Shown here piece after piece: positions 45,240 through 55,994 of a DNA stretch of 64,000 nucleotides. The DNA lies in the NCBI RefSeq assembly GCF_022179465.1, contig NZ_BPQV01000004.1, forward strand, positions 186,001 to 250,000, read 5' to 3'. Origin of the DNA: Methylobacterium organophilum. GTDB taxonomy: Bacteria; Pseudomonadota; Alphaproteobacteria; Rhizobiales; Beijerinckiaceae. The notes under the pieces were generated by a model that was given only the letters and a program-made list of their open reading frames with translations, had not been told where the DNA came from and searched no databases. A program made the translations under genes and the position numbers. Numbering within the stretch: the first letter of the stretch is position 1; every line of letters begins with the position of its first letter.

Positions 45240-46241
45240 TCACTCCGCCGCGGCGAGGGTGATCTCCGGCACGCGCACGCCGATGTCGCGGAGCAGGGCG
45301 GCGTCCTCGTCGGCCTCGTTGTTGGCCGTGGTGAGCAGGCGCTCGCCGTAGAAGATCGAGTTGGCGCCGGCCAGGAAGCAGAGGATCTGCGCCTCGCGGG
45401 TCAGGCTCTTGCGGCCGGCGCTGAGGCGCACCCGGGCCTTGGGCATGACGATGCGGGCGGTGGCGCACATGCGCACGAGGTCGAGGGGATCGACCGGCGG
45501 CCGGTCCTGCAGGGGCGTGCCACCCACGGCGACGAGGGCGTTGATCGGCACGCTCTCGGGATGGGGGGCATGGTTGGCGAGCACCATCAGCATCTCGACC
45601 CGGTCGCGCACCCGCTCGCCCATGCCGACGATGCCGCCGCAGCAGACGCCGATGCCCGCCTGGCGCACGTTCTCCAGCGTCTTCAGCCGGTCCTCGTAGG
45701 TGCGCGTCGAGATGATGTCGCCGTAGAAGTCCGGGCCGGTATCGAGGTTGTGGTTGTAGGAGGTGAGCCCGGCCTCGGCGAGGCGCTCCGCCTGGGAGGC
45801 GGTGAGCATGCCCAGGGTGACGCAGGCCTCCATGCCGAGGCCGCGCACGCCGCGCACCATCTCCAGCACCGCGTCGAAATCCGGCCCGTCCTTGGGCTGG
45901 CGCCAGGCCGCGCCCATGCAGAAGCGGTGCGCGCCGTTGGCCTTGGCCGCGGCGGCCTCCTGCAGCACCCGCTCCACCGGCATCAGCCGTTCGCGCGGGA
46001 GCCCGGCCTCCTTGTGGTGGGCCGATTGCGGGCAATAGGCGCAATCCTCGGGGCAGCCGCCGGTCTTGATCGAGAGCAGGGCCGCCCGCTGGATGTCGGC
46101 CGGATCGTTATGGGCACGGTGCACGCTGCCCGCGCGATGCACGAGATCGAGCAGCGGCATGTCGTGGATCGCCTGGATCTCGGCGAGCGTCCAGTCATGC
46201 CGGAGGGCGGAGGGGGGCAGGGAGACCACGGTGTCGCTCAT
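45240..46241 (-). CDS. bioB: Biotin synthase
   Basis: A 333-residue radical-SAM enzyme converting dethiobiotin to biotin. The cluster motif [14 protein letters not shown] is present, with further family segments [71 protein letters not shown] and [33 protein letters not shown], which hold the conserved 2Fe-2S ligands. No other bio genes are adjacent. It is divergent from the catabolic island. Confidence 0.97.
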   Translation of the reverse strand: MSDTVVSLPPSALRHDWTLAEIQAIHDMPLLDLVHRAGSVHRAHNDPADIQRAALLSIKTGGCPEDCAYCPQSAHHKEAGLPRERLMPVERVLQEAAAAKANGAHRFCMGAAWRQPKDGPDFDAVLEMVRGVRGLGMEACVTLGMLTASQAERLAEAGLTSYNHNLDTGPDFYGDIISTRTYEDRLKTLENVRQAGIGVCCGGIVGMGERVRDRVEMLMVLANHAPHPESVPINALVAVGGTPLQDRPPVDPLDLVRMCATARIVMPKARVRLSAGRKSLTREAQILCFLAGANSIFYGERLLTTANNEADEDAALLRDIGVRVPEITLAAAE

Positions 46242-46434
46242 GCCACCTTTGAGGGCAATCGGGCCGGAAAAATCAAGCCTTACCGCCCCGCGACGCCCGG
46301 CCGAAGGCGTTCCGGCGGCCGCGCAGGCGGTCCGCCGGCGACTGCGTTCTGTATTCGGAAGACTCGGGCCGGATCCCGTCGCGGCGGGAAGGGCAACGCC
46401 GCCGCCCCGGATCCGGTGGCACGAAACCTGCTTT

Positions 46435-46463
46435 GAAAAATGCGAAGTATGCTTCCTATTTTC
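46435..46463. promoter_or_regulatory. MarR-type operator candidate upstream of the GMC gene
   Basis: The core GCGAAGTATGCTTC (46442-46455) matches 12 of 14 bases of the core GCGAAGTACACTTC of the perfect palindrome at 58185-58210; both are flanked by A-rich and T-rich arms. It ends 11 bp before the ATG, so a bound repressor would block transcription or elongation. Inferred to be a second MarR site. Confidence 0.55.
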
Positions 46464-46474
46464 GTAGGTCGAGC

Positions 46475-48106
46475 ATGGTCGCTGCCCATCGTCTCTCGAA
46501 GGACTACGACGTCATCGTCTGCGGCGGCGGCTCGGCGGGATGCGTGGTGGCGAGCCGCCTCGCCGCGGACCCGAATCTGGACGTGCTGCTGATCGAGGCC
46601 GGCGGAGCGGACGAGGCGCGGGAGGTCCGCGACCCGACCCTCTGGATGCGGAACATCGGCTCCGAACGCGACTGGGGCTTCTTCTCGGAGCCGTGCCCGG
46701 GGCTGAACGGTCGCCGCGCACCGCTGCCGATGGGTCGGGTCCTCGGCGGCGGCTCGAGCGTGAACGGCCTCGTCTGGGCACGGGGGCACAAAGCGGATTT
46801 CGATCTCTGGGAGGCCGAGACGGGCGATCCCGGCTGGGGCTACCGCGCCGCCATCGACCTCTACAAGCGGATCGAGGACTGGGACGGCCCGGCCTCGCCG
46901 TTGCGCGGCCTCGGCGGGCCGATGCGGATCACGCTTCCGAAGGACCCGGTCCCCGTCGTCGACGGCCTGCTCGCGGCCACCTCCGCTTTCGGCATTCCGC
47001 CCGTCGCGGACCATAACGCCGAGGCCATGGAAGGCGACGGCTGCTGCGCGGTCGCGAACGTCAACGTCGACCGCGACGGCGTCCGCGTTTCGACGGCGTC
47101 GGCCTATCTCGCCCCCAGGATCGGTCAGCCGAATCTCACCGTCTTGACCGGCGCCGTCACCCGGCGCGTCGTGATCGAGGACGGGCGCGCCGTGGCGGTC
47201 GAGTTCGAACGCGACGGCGCCGTCCGTCTCGCCCGCGCGCGCCACGAGATCGTGCTGTCGCTCGGGGCGATCAACACGCCGAAGACGCTGATGCTGTCAG
47301 GCGTTGGGGACGCCGCCGCGCTTCGCTCGCTCGGACTGCCGGTCGTTCGGCACCTGCCGGGCGTCGGCCAGAACTTCCAGGATCACATCCTCGTCGCCGG
47401 CTGCGTGTTCGAGTATCGCGAGCCCACCGCGCCGCGCAACAACTCGGCCGAGTTCACCTTCTTCTGCAAGTCCGAGGCCGCGCAACCGTCGCCCGACCTC
47501 CAGCCGATGCTCGAGGAATGCGCCTTCGGCTCGGAGGTGACGCGCCCGCGATACGGCCTGCCCGCCGATCCCGCGACCTGCTTCACGCTGGCGCCCGGAC
47601 TGGTCCGCCCGAAGAGCCGCGGCTCTGTCGCGCTCACCGGGGCGCAGCCGGAAGACCCTGTCCGGATCCAGGCGAATTTCCTCAGCGAGGAAGCCGACAT
47701 CCGCGCGCTGCTGCGCTGCGTCGAGATCTGCCGCGAGATCGGCCATTCCGAGGCGCTGAGGCCGTTCGTGAAGCGCGAACTCATGCCGGGGCCGCTTTCG
47801 CAGCCGGACATGCGGGCTTTCCTGCGGGATGCGGCGGGCACCTACTTCCACCAGACCTGCACGGCCAAGATGGGCCGGGACGCCCTGTCGGTCGTCGACG
47901 GCTCGCTCCGGGTCTACGGCGTCGCGGGGCTTCGCATCGCCGACGGCTCGATCATGCCGGCGGTCACCGGCGGCAACACCATGGCCCCCTGCATCCTGAT
48001 CGGCGAGCGCGCCGCCGCTCTCATCATGCGCGACCTCGCCTCCGCAGCAGACCTCCGACCGATCGATCGATCGCCGACCCATCGCTTCCAGGAAACCGCC
48101 GCATGA
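46475..48106 (+). CDS. GMC-family FAD-dependent oxidoreductase
   Basis: A 543-residue enzyme: FAD-binding [79 protein letters not shown], and a C-terminal segment with likely catalytic His in [13 protein letters not shown] and Asn in TGGNTMAP. The family oxidises alcohols (choline, glucose, pyridoxine, polyethylene glycol); here the alcohol is unknown. The stop overlaps the aldehyde dehydrogenase start (ATGA), implying alcohol-to-aldehyde-to-acid chemistry. ATG 46475 is preferred to an in-frame TTG at 46433 within the operator. Confidence 0.9.
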   Translation: MVAAHRLSKDYDVIVCGGGSAGCVVASRLAADPNLDVLLIEAGGADEAREVRDPTLWMRNIGSERDWGFFSEPCPGLNGRRAPLPMGRVLGGGSSVNGLVWARGHKADFDLWEAETGDPGWGYRAAIDLYKRIEDWDGPASPLRGLGGPMRITLPKDPVPVVDGLLAATSAFGIPPVADHNAEAMEGDGCCAVANVNVDRDGVRVSTASAYLAPRIGQPNLTVLTGAVTRRVVIEDGRAVAVEFERDGAVRLARARHEIVLSLGAINTPKTLMLSGVGDAAALRSLGLPVVRHLPGVGQNFQDHILVAGCVFEYREPTAPRNNSAEFTFFCKSEAAQPSPDLQPMLEECAFGSEVTRPRYGLPADPATCFTLAPGLVRPKSRGSVALTGAQPEDPVRIQANFLSEEADIRALLRCVEICREIGHSEALRPFVKRELMPGPLSQPDMRAFLRDAAGTYFHQTCTAKMGRDALSVVDGSLRVYGVAGLRIADGSIMPAVTGGNTMAPCILIGERAAALIMRDLASAADLRPIDRSPTHRFQETAA

Positions 48107-49578
48107 CCCCCGCCTCGTACGACGCGTCCGATGGTGTCCGCACCTACAAGCTGTTCATCGGCGGCGAATGGCTGCGCTCCTCGCGCAACCTCGTGGCGGA
48201 CAGCGTGAACCCGGCCGACGGCACGATCTTCGCGCGCACGCAGCAGGCGGGCCGCGACGAGGTCGTGGCCGCGATCGACGCCGCCCACAAGGCCTTCGGA
48301 AGCTGGGGCGCCTCGCTCGCGAGCGAACGTGAGAAGATCTTGCTGAAGACGGCGGAGGTCATCGAGCGCCGCACCGACGAAATCCGCGACATGCTGATCG
48401 ACGAGTGCGGCTCGGTCTTCAACAAGGCGCTCTGGGAGATCGCCTACGTCACCGATTGTCTGGTGAGCGCGGCCGGCGATGTGCGCCACGTCATGGGCGA
48501 AACCATGCCCGTGACCCAGCCGGGGCAGATCTCGATGTCGGTGCGACGGCCGCTGGGCGTCGTGGCGGGCATCGCGCCGTTCAATTCGCCGTTCCTGCTG
48601 TCGATGAAGAAGATCGCCTTCGCGCTCGCTGCGGGCAACACCTTCGTGCTGAAGCCGTCGGAGGAGACGCCGATCTCCGGGGCGCTGATCGCCGACCTCT
48701 TCCAGGAGGCGGGGTTGCCGGCCGGCGTGCTGAACGTCGTGCCCGGCATGCCGGCCGAAGTCGGCGAATGCCTCATGGCCGATCCCCGCGTGAAGCTCGT
48801 GACCTTCACGGGCTCGACCAAGACCGGCCGCCTGCTCGCGGTCGAGGCCGCGAAGTATCTCAAGAAGTTCACGCTCGAGATGGGCGGAAAGAGCCCGCTG
48901 ATCGTGCTGAAGGATGCCGATATCGACTACGCGGTCGACGCGGCCGCCTTCGGGATCTTCCTGCATCAGGGCCAGGTCTGCATGGCCAATTCGAAGATCA
49001 TGGTCGAGGCGCCGATCTTCGACACCTTCAAGGAGCGCTTCGTCGCCAAGGCGAAGACCGTACCGGTCGGCCATCCGCGCGAGACGACCAGCGTGATCGG
49101 GCCCCTGATCCGCGACAGCCAGGTACGCTTCATCGACGCCCAGCTCGAGGACGCGAAGGGCAAGGGCGCCCGGATCGAGACCGGCGGCCGCCACGAGGGC
49201 CGCTATTTCGAGCCGACCGTGCTGACCGGCGTCACGCCCGAGATGCGGATCTACCACGAGGAGAGCTTCGGTCCGGTCGTGTCGCTGATCCGCGTCGAGG
49301 ATTCGGAAGAGGCGCTGCAGATCGCGAACGACACGCCATACGGGCTCTCGGCCGCGGTCATCACCAACGACCTGCAGAAGGCGATGGACCTGTCGCTGCG
49401 GCTCGAATCCGGGATGGTGCATGTCAACGACTGCACCATCACGGACGAACCGCACGTGCCGTTCGGCGGCGTGAAGAACAGCGGCTTCGGCCGGGAGGGC
49501 GGTCGCTCCTCCTGGGAGGAGCTGACCGAGCAGAAGTGGATCACCATTCAGCTCGGCAAGCGCGAGTTCCCCTTCTGA
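48103..49578 (+). CDS. NAD(P)-dependent aldehyde dehydrogenase
   Basis: A 491-residue ALDH-superfamily enzyme. The general base E259 lies in FTLEMGGKSPL and the nucleophile C293 in HQGQVCMANS; cofactor-binding segments are FTGSTKTGR and PFGGVKNSGFGREGG. Sequence style is closest to benzaldehyde/vanillin/salicylaldehyde dehydrogenases (PFNSPFLLSMKKIAFALAAGN, CTITDEPHVPFGG), so an aromatic or bulky aldehyde is plausible. It overlaps the GMC oxidoreductase gene and most likely acts on its product. Confidence 0.92.
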   Translation: MTPASYDASDGVRTYKLFIGGEWLRSSRNLVADSVNPADGTIFARTQQAGRDEVVAAIDAAHKAFGSWGASLASEREKILLKTAEVIERRTDEIRDMLIDECGSVFNKALWEIAYVTDCLVSAAGDVRHVMGETMPVTQPGQISMSVRRPLGVVAGIAPFNSPFLLSMKKIAFALAAGNTFVLKPSEETPISGALIADLFQEAGLPAGVLNVVPGMPAEVGECLMADPRVKLVTFTGSTKTGRLLAVEAAKYLKKFTLEMGGKSPLIVLKDADIDYAVDAAAFGIFLHQGQVCMANSKIMVEAPIFDTFKERFVAKAKTVPVGHPRETTSVIGPLIRDSQVRFIDAQLEDAKGKGARIETGGRHEGRYFEPTVLTGVTPEMRIYHEESFGPVVSLIRVEDSEEALQIANDTPYGLSAAVITNDLQKAMDLSLRLESGMVHVNDCTITDEPHVPFGGVKNSGFGREGGRSSWEELTEQKWITIQLGKREFPF

Positions 49579-49680
49579 AGAGGGAGAGGGGGAACGCCGC
49601 CCGCGCCTCGGCGCAGGCGGCGGGAAATCGGGTGCCACGGCGCGCGGCGCATGTCCGCGTCGCTAGAACGGGGGAGCACG

Positions 49681-51096
49681 ATGGCCAGAACGGAACTTCG
49701 ACTGGACGAACACGCGATCGAACCGATCCCTGAATCGGACCGGGATTCGACCGGCCCGCAGCAGATGTGGATCTGGGCGGGCGCCAACATCGCGCCGATC
49801 AACTGGGCACTCGGCGCGCTCGGCATCATCCTCAAGCTGGGGCTCTGGGACACGATCGCGGTGATCGTGCTCGGCAACCTCGTCGGTTGCGCGCTGTTCG
49901 CCTCCTTCACCGTCATGGGCCACAAGACCGGCGTGAACCAGATGGTGCTCAGCCGCGCGGCCTTCGGGCGGCGCGGGGCCTATCTCCCCGCCACGCTGGT
50001 CTTCCTGATGACGCTCGGCTGGATCGGGGTGAACACCTACTTCCCCGTGAAGGTCTCGATGGGGATCCTCGGGCAGTTCGGCGTGCCGGACACGGCGGTT
50101 CCGAACCTGATCGTCATCACGATCATCATGGCGCTCCAGGTCGGGATCGGCACCTACGGCTTCTACGCGATCCGGACCTTCGAGAAATACACGGTGCCGG
50201 CCACGGTCGCGATCATGCTCCTGATCAGCATCGCGGCCTGGTCGCAACCGGGCGTCGTGAACTGGGGTCTCGTCAGCCCGCTGGCGCCGGGCGAGCGTTT
50301 CGCCATGATCACGCTGCTCACGGCCGCGATCGGCGTCGGCTGGGGCATCTCCTGGGTCACCTGGGCCTCGGACTATTCGCGCTTCGTGCCGAAGAGCCAG
50401 TCGTCCGTCTCGGTCTTCGGGTACAGCTTCTTCGGCATGTACGTGCCGGTCGTCTGGCTCGGCGTGCTCGGGGCCACGATCGCCAGCGTCACGCAGGACG
50501 CAGACCCGGCCAAGATGGTCAGCGCCGTGTTCGGCGGCCCGATGGCGGTGCTGGTGCTCGCGCTCGTCCTGCACGGGCCGATCGCGACCAACATCCTCAA
50601 CGTCTATTCCGCGACGCTCGCGCTGCTCTCCATCGGCGTGCGCGTCCGGCGCATGCTGCTCGCGCTGATCGTAGGCGCGGCCGGCTATCTCGTGACCTTC
50701 TACTTCGTCTTCGCGCCGGACTTCGCACAGGCCTTCGACCACTGGATGCTCGGCCTGATCATGTGGCTGAGCCCGTTCGCCGGCGTCGCGCTCGCCGACT
50801 TCTACGTGAAGCGGAAGGGCGAGGTCGACGTGGCGGAGCTCTACAAGTCGCCGGAGACGAGTGCCTACGGAGACGTCAACTGGGCCGGGATTGTCGCGTT
50901 CTTCGGGGGGCTGATTTCGGGCTGGTTCTTTCAGAACGGCCTGTTGCCCGTGTTCCAGGGACCGATCTCCGTGCACCTCCTCGGCGGCGCCGATCTGAGC
51001 TGGCTCGTCGGAACGCTCGTCGCGGGCGGCCTCTATCTGGCTCTCAGCCGCAAGCCGGCCGTGGCCATGACCGCCGCGGCCGTGCCGGGCGAATAG
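49681..51096 (+). CDS. NCS1-family (cytosine/purine permease-like) transporter
   Basis: A 471-residue membrane protein with about 12 helices. N-terminal DSTGPQQMWIWAGANIAPINWALGALG and the AFGRRGAYLPATLVFLMTLGWIGVNTYF region are typical of the nucleobase:cation symporter-1 family, whose members carry cytosine, allantoin, hydantoins, thiamine or pyridoxine. WGISWVTWASDYSRFVPKSQS is also diagnostic. It lies 102 bp after the dehydrogenase on the same strand. The family suggests a nitrogen-heterocycle substrate for the island. Confidence 0.9.
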   Translation: MARTELRLDEHAIEPIPESDRDSTGPQQMWIWAGANIAPINWALGALGIILKLGLWDTIAVIVLGNLVGCALFASFTVMGHKTGVNQMVLSRAAFGRRGAYLPATLVFLMTLGWIGVNTYFPVKVSMGILGQFGVPDTAVPNLIVITIIMALQVGIGTYGFYAIRTFEKYTVPATVAIMLLISIAAWSQPGVVNWGLVSPLAPGERFAMITLLTAAIGVGWGISWVTWASDYSRFVPKSQSSVSVFGYSFFGMYVPVVWLGVLGATIASVTQDADPAKMVSAVFGGPMAVLVLALVLHGPIATNILNVYSATLALLSIGVRVRRMLLALIVGAAGYLVTFYFVFAPDFAQAFDHWMLGLIMWLSPFAGVALADFYVKRKGEVDVAELYKSPETSAYGDVNWAGIVAFFGGLISGWFFQNGLLPVFQGPISVHLLGGADLSWLVGTLVAGGLYLALSRKPAVAMTAAAVPGE

Positions 51097-51270
51097 TGCC
51101 GGCAAGCCACCACGCGGTCCGATCGACCGGAACGGCGGGGACCGGCGCATCGCCGGTCCCCATTGCGCTCATGGGCGGGAGGGCGAGGGATCTCCCGGGC
51201 GCCGCCCCGTGTCGCGAGCATCGATCTGCCGAAATGGCGACGCGTGATGGCCCTGCCGCTTACGCGCGGC

Positions 51271-51976
<706 letters not shown>

Positions 51977-51984
<8 letters not shown>

Positions 51985-52786
51985 GGGCGGCCTCCCGTTC
52001 GGCCTCGCGGGTCGCGGCGCTCTTGCCGAGATAGGCCTCGATGACGGCCGGATCCTGACGGATCTCGGTCGGCGTCCCGTCGGCGATCAGCCGGCCGTGG
52101 TTCAGCACGACGATGCGATCGGAGACCTCCATCACCATCGGCATGTCGTGCTCGACCAGAAGGATCGTGACACCGCGGTCGCGCACCGACCGGATCAGCC
52201 GCACGAAGCTCTTGGTTTCCGATGCGTTCATGCCCGAGACCGGCTCGTCGAGGAGGAGCATGGAGGGCTCGGTCGCAAGCGCGAGCGCCACTCCGACCAA
52301 CCGCTGCTCGCCATAGGAAAGCGAGCCGGCACGCTCCTCCGCGCGGGATCCGAGCCCGACCCACTCGATCAGTTCGCGGGCCTTCGCCCGGCGGGCCACT
52401 TCGCCCCTGCGCTCCTTCGGCAGGTTGAGGATCGCATCCAGAAGGCTCGCGCCGCCGTCCGCGCGGTGAAGGCCGATCAGCACGTTGCCGAGCACCGTGT
52501 CGTCGGGGAAGACGCTCGTGCGCTGGAAGGTGCGCGCGAGGCCGAGCCGGTTGATGCGGTTCGGCGACAGCCCGGCAAGGCTCGCGCCCTTGAAACGCAC
52601 CTCCCCCTGGCTCGGCTTGAGGAAGCCGGTGCAGACGTTGAAGGCGGTGGTCTTTCCTGCGCCGTTCGGTCCGATGAGGCTGAGGATCTCGCCCTCGCGC
52701 ACGTCGAAATGCAGGTCGGCGACGGCGATGAGCCCGCCGAAGCGTACCCCGACATGGTCGAGGGAGAGGAGCGGCCGCCCGCTCAT
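51977..52786 (-). CDS. Branched-chain-type ABC transporter ATPase (LivG-like)
   Basis: A 269-residue ATPase: Walker A IGPNGAGKTTAFNVCTGFLKPS, signature LSYGEQRLVGVALALATEPSMLLLDEPVSGMN, and H-loop TILLVEHDM, with a C-terminal LivG/BPD-type extension. The start at 52786 overlaps the LivM-like stop (ATGA). Confidence 0.93.
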
Positions 52787-53823
52787 GGCCGGCCCTCCAG
52801 CTGTGGCTTGGCGGCCGGTGAAGGCGTCTTCGCGTGCCCTGTGCGTCCCCTGAACAGGTCGTCGAGGAAGGGGGCGATGCCGCGCGGCATCAGGAACAGG
52901 ATCAGGATCAGGACCGCGCCATAGACGAGCCACTGGGCTTCCGGCGCCATGTAGGGTCGAAGCGCCACGGGAAGCGTGCCGAAGATCACGCCGCCGATGA
53001 TCGGGCCCGCCAGCGTTCCCTTGCCGCCCGACACCACCATGATCACCATGGTGATCGTGTAGGCGAACAGGAACACGTCCGGGTCGATGATGCGGAAATA
53101 ATGGGCGTAGAGGCTGCCGGCCGCGCCCGCGATCGCGGCCGAAATGGTGGCCGCGACGGTCAGTGTCCTGGTGGCGTTGATGCCGACCGACAGGGCGAGC
53201 TGCTCGTTCTCCTTCAGCCCCCGCATGGCACGGCCGAAACGCGAATGTACGAGCCGCGCGACGACGAGATAGGCGAGCGTCCCGACGCCGAGCATCAGGT
53301 AGTAGTTTTGGACCTTGGTCCTGAGCGTCAGCTCGCCGAGGCCCGGGAAGCCCAGCCTCATGAAGGGGATCGAAGTCAGCGCCAGCGGCCCCTGGGTCAG
53401 CTCGATCCAGTTCAGCGCGACGAGCCGAACGACCTCCGCGAAGCAGATCGTCACGATCACGAAATACGCCCCGCGAACGCGGAACGACAACCGGCCGACC
53501 ACGAAGCCGAAGAAGCCCGAGACCACGATCGCGACGAGGAAGCCGAGGAAGGGGTGCCAGCCTTCATGGACGATGCGCGTATCGCCGAACAGGCCGACGT
53601 CGAAGCCGAGCGCGGTGAGCGCGCTCGCATAGGCCCCGATGCCGAAGAAGGCGATGTGCCCGAGACTGAGCTGGCCGGTGAAGCCGAGCAGCAGGTTCAG
53701 GCTGATGGCCCCGATGGTGAAGATGCCGCCGGTCATCAGGGCATTGAGGAGGTAAGGATCCTTCAGGCCGAGAGGAAGCAGCGCCAGAATCAAGAGGATG
53801 AGGAGCGGGAGGGAGCGGGTCAT
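52783..53823 (-). CDS. Branched-chain-type ABC transporter permease (LivM-like)
   Basis: A 346-residue polytopic membrane protein: LNLLLGFTGQLSLGHIAFFGIGAYASALTALG and VSGGKGTLAGPIIGGVIFGTLP are family hallmarks. It carries a hydrophilic C-terminal tail. The start overlaps the LivH-like stop and its stop overlaps LivG, a fully coupled operon. Confidence 0.93.
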   Translation of the reverse strand: MTRSLPLLILLILALLPLGLKDPYLLNALMTGGIFTIGAISLNLLLGFTGQLSLGHIAFFGIGAYASALTALGFDVGLFGDTRIVHEGWHPFLGFLVAIVVSGFFGFVVGRLSFRVRGAYFVIVTICFAEVVRLVALNWIELTQGPLALTSIPFMRLGFPGLGELTLRTKVQNYYLMLGVGTLAYLVVARLVHSRFGRAMRGLKENEQLALSVGINATRTLTVAATISAAIAGAAGSLYAHYFRIIDPDVFLFAYTITMVIMVVSGGKGTLAGPIIGGVIFGTLPVALRPYMAPEAQWLVYGAVLILILFLMPRGIAPFLDDLFRGRTGHAKTPSPAAKPQLEGRP

Positions 53824-54692
53824 CCGACACGCTCCGCGCGGGCGAACAGGCCCGTGGGCTTCGCCAGCAGAACCGCGATGATGATGACGAAGCCCATGGC
53901 GTCGCGGTAACCGGACGAAATGTAGCCGGCGCCGAACTCTTCGGCGATAGCGAGCACGAAACCACCGATGGTCGCGCCCGCGATCGAGCCGAGGCCGCCG
54001 AGGATCACGATGGCAAAGGCCTTGACCGCGGCGAGATCGCCCATCTGCGGGAACACGACATAGACCGGCCCGAGCAGCGCGCCGGCAGCGGCGGCGAGGC
54101 TGCAGCCGAGGGCGAAGGTCGCGGTGTAGATCAGTCCGACATTGACGCCCATCAACGCCGCGGTGTCGGCGTCCTGGAAAGTCGCGCGCATGGCTCGGCC
54201 GAGCCGCGTGCCGTTGATCGTCGCGTAGGCCGCGACGATCAGCAGGGCGGCCGCCACAAAGACGAACAGACGGATCCAGGAGATCGAGACGCCTGCGAAG
54301 GCGAGCGGTGCCTCAGGAAACGGGTTCGGAATGGCCTTGGCGACGCCCCCGAAGATCCAAAGTGTGCCGGACTGCAGCATGATGCCGGCGCCGATCATCA
54401 CCAGCATGGTGGTGTCGATATCCGCGTCCCGCAAAGGTCTCAGGAGCAGCCATTCGATCAGCGCCCCGAGCGCGAGGCCAGCGACGATTGCGACGGGAAG
54501 CGCGACGAAGAAGTTCAAGCCGAGCGTGACCGATGCGATGTACATCGCATAGGCCCCGACGGTGTAGAGAGCACCGTGGGTAAAGTTCACCACGTTCATG
54601 ATGCCGAAGATCAGCGTCAGTCCGATGCCGAGCAGTGCATAGGCGCCGCCCAGCACCAGGGCGTTGACGAGGTGTTGCAGGAACTGGTCCAC
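53820..54692 (-). CDS. Branched-chain-type ABC transporter permease (LivH-like)
   Basis: A 290-residue membrane protein starting at a GTG (MDQFLQHLVNALVLGGAYALLGIGLTLIFGIMNVVNFTHGALYTVGAY), a clear LivH N terminus, with VILGGLGSIAGATIGGFVLA near the end. It pairs with the LivM-like protein. It lies 96 bp downstream of the binding-protein gene. Confidence 0.93.
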   Translation of the reverse strand: MDQFLQHLVNALVLGGAYALLGIGLTLIFGIMNVVNFTHGALYTVGAYAMYIASVTLGLNFFVALPVAIVAGLALGALIEWLLLRPLRDADIDTTMLVMIGAGIMLQSGTLWIFGGVAKAIPNPFPEAPLAFAGVSISWIRLFVFVAAALLIVAAYATINGTRLGRAMRATFQDADTAALMGVNVGLIYTATFALGCSLAAAAGALLGPVYVVFPQMGDLAAVKAFAIVILGGLGSIAGATIGGFVLAIAEEFGAGYISSGYRDAMGFVIIIAVLLAKPTGLFARAERVG

Positions 54693-54788
54693 GGAAACTC
54701 CGCACGCTCGAACGTGCTGGGCCCGGCCGGCGCTGCGTCTTCACCGCTCTCCGTCGGGGAGAGGCGGGCGCAGCGCGCAACCCTCGGA

Positions 54789-55943
54789 TCAGAGCTTCAC
54801 TTCGCCGATCTGGCCGCCGGCGATCTCGATCAGGTAGACGCCGGGCTTCGACTGGCCGCTCTCCTTGCCCAGGGGGCCGGACTTGGTGAACTTGATCGTT
54901 CCGTTCAGCCCGGTGAACTCCACATTCCAGAAGGCTTTCTGGATCGCCTTCGGCTCGGCGGAGCCCGCCTTCTCGATCGCGGCAGCGATCGTGCGGATGC
55001 CGTCATAGCCGCGGAAGCTCTCGGTCGCGCCGGCGAACGGGTAGCCGTGCTTCTTCCATTCGCCGAGGAAGTATTGGGTCGCCTTCTGATCCGGGGTCTT
55101 GGCCGGATCCCAGGGCAGAAAGGTGGTGAGGTGCATCGTCTTCTCGGCGGCGCCTCCCGCCTGGGCGACGATCTGATCGGGATTCTGCGAGCCGCCCGTG
55201 GTGATGACGCGCTTCTTCACGCCCATCGCAGCCATCTGCTTGAAGACGAGCGTCAGCTGGTCGACGGCCGCGGTGATCATCAGGGTGTCGGCGTCGGTGC
55301 CTTTGATCTTGGCGAGTTGCGCGCTCATGTCCTGGGCGCTGGCATCCATCGTCTCCGTCAGGCCGACCTCGATGCCTTTGCCCTTCAGCATCTTGCCGAA
55401 ATCGCCGGCGGCGCCGCGGCCCCAGTCGTTGTTGATGACGAGGAAGTCGACCTTCTTGACGCCGAGCTTCTCGACCATCGGGGCGAACATCTCGGCCTCG
55501 AGCGCCGACGGCGGCGAGATGCGGAACACGAAAGGATTCCCCGACGTCGTGATCTTGCCCGACGAGGAGGTCTCGACCAGCATCGGGACCTCGTATTCCT
55601 CGAGCTTCGGCATGACCGCGAGCGTCAGGCTCGAGCCCCAGGCGCCCATCATGACCGGCGTCTTGTCCGAGTTGATAAGTTTTTCGGCGACCGCGGCAGC
55701 CTCGGTCGGGTTCGACTTATTGTCCTCGATCACGAGCTCGATCTTCTTGCCGAGCACGCCCCCGCGATCGTTGATCTCGTCGGCCGCAATCTTCGCGCCG
55801 TTGACCACATAGGCGCCGGAGGCGGCGAACGGGCCGGTGAGGGGCTCGTTGACCCCGATCTTGATCGTGTCGGCCGCAAACGCGGGCACGGTAGCGAGCG
55901 TAAGGGCCAGAACGGCGATCGAAGCGATGCGAGACGTCGGCAT
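54789..55943 (-). CDS. Branched-chain-type ABC transporter substrate-binding protein
   Basis: A 384-residue periplasmic protein with signal peptide MPTSRIASIAVLALTLATVPAFA before ADTIKIGVNEPLTGPFAASG. The Peripla_BP_6 fold is evident (AADEINDRGGVLGKKIELVIEDNKSNPTEAAAVAEKLI, VETSSSGKITTSGNPFVFRISPP). The ATG at 55943 has AAGGAA 6 bp upstream; an in-frame GTG five codons earlier would place that signal inside the gene. It gives substrate specificity to the Liv-type importer, which such clusters often use for aromatic acids or amides rather than amino acids. Confidence 0.92.
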   Translation of the reverse strand: MPTSRIASIAVLALTLATVPAFAADTIKIGVNEPLTGPFAASGAYVVNGAKIAADEINDRGGVLGKKIELVIEDNKSNPTEAAAVAEKLINSDKTPVMMGAWGSSLTLAVMPKLEEYEVPMLVETSSSGKITTSGNPFVFRISPPSALEAEMFAPMVEKLGVKKVDFLVINNDWGRGAAGDFGKMLKGKGIEVGLTETMDASAQDMSAQLAKIKGTDADTLMITAAVDQLTLVFKQMAAMGVKKRVITTGGSQNPDQIVAQAGGAAEKTMHLTTFLPWDPAKTPDQKATQYFLGEWKKHGYPFAGATESFRGYDGIRTIAAAIEKAGSAEPKAIQKAFWNVEFTGLNGTIKFTKSGPLGKESGQSKPGVYLIEIAGGQIGEVKL

Positions 55944-55994
55944 GGCCGTTTCCTTCACGGGGAGAACAGGAAGCTCATCGGGACACGGACGGAC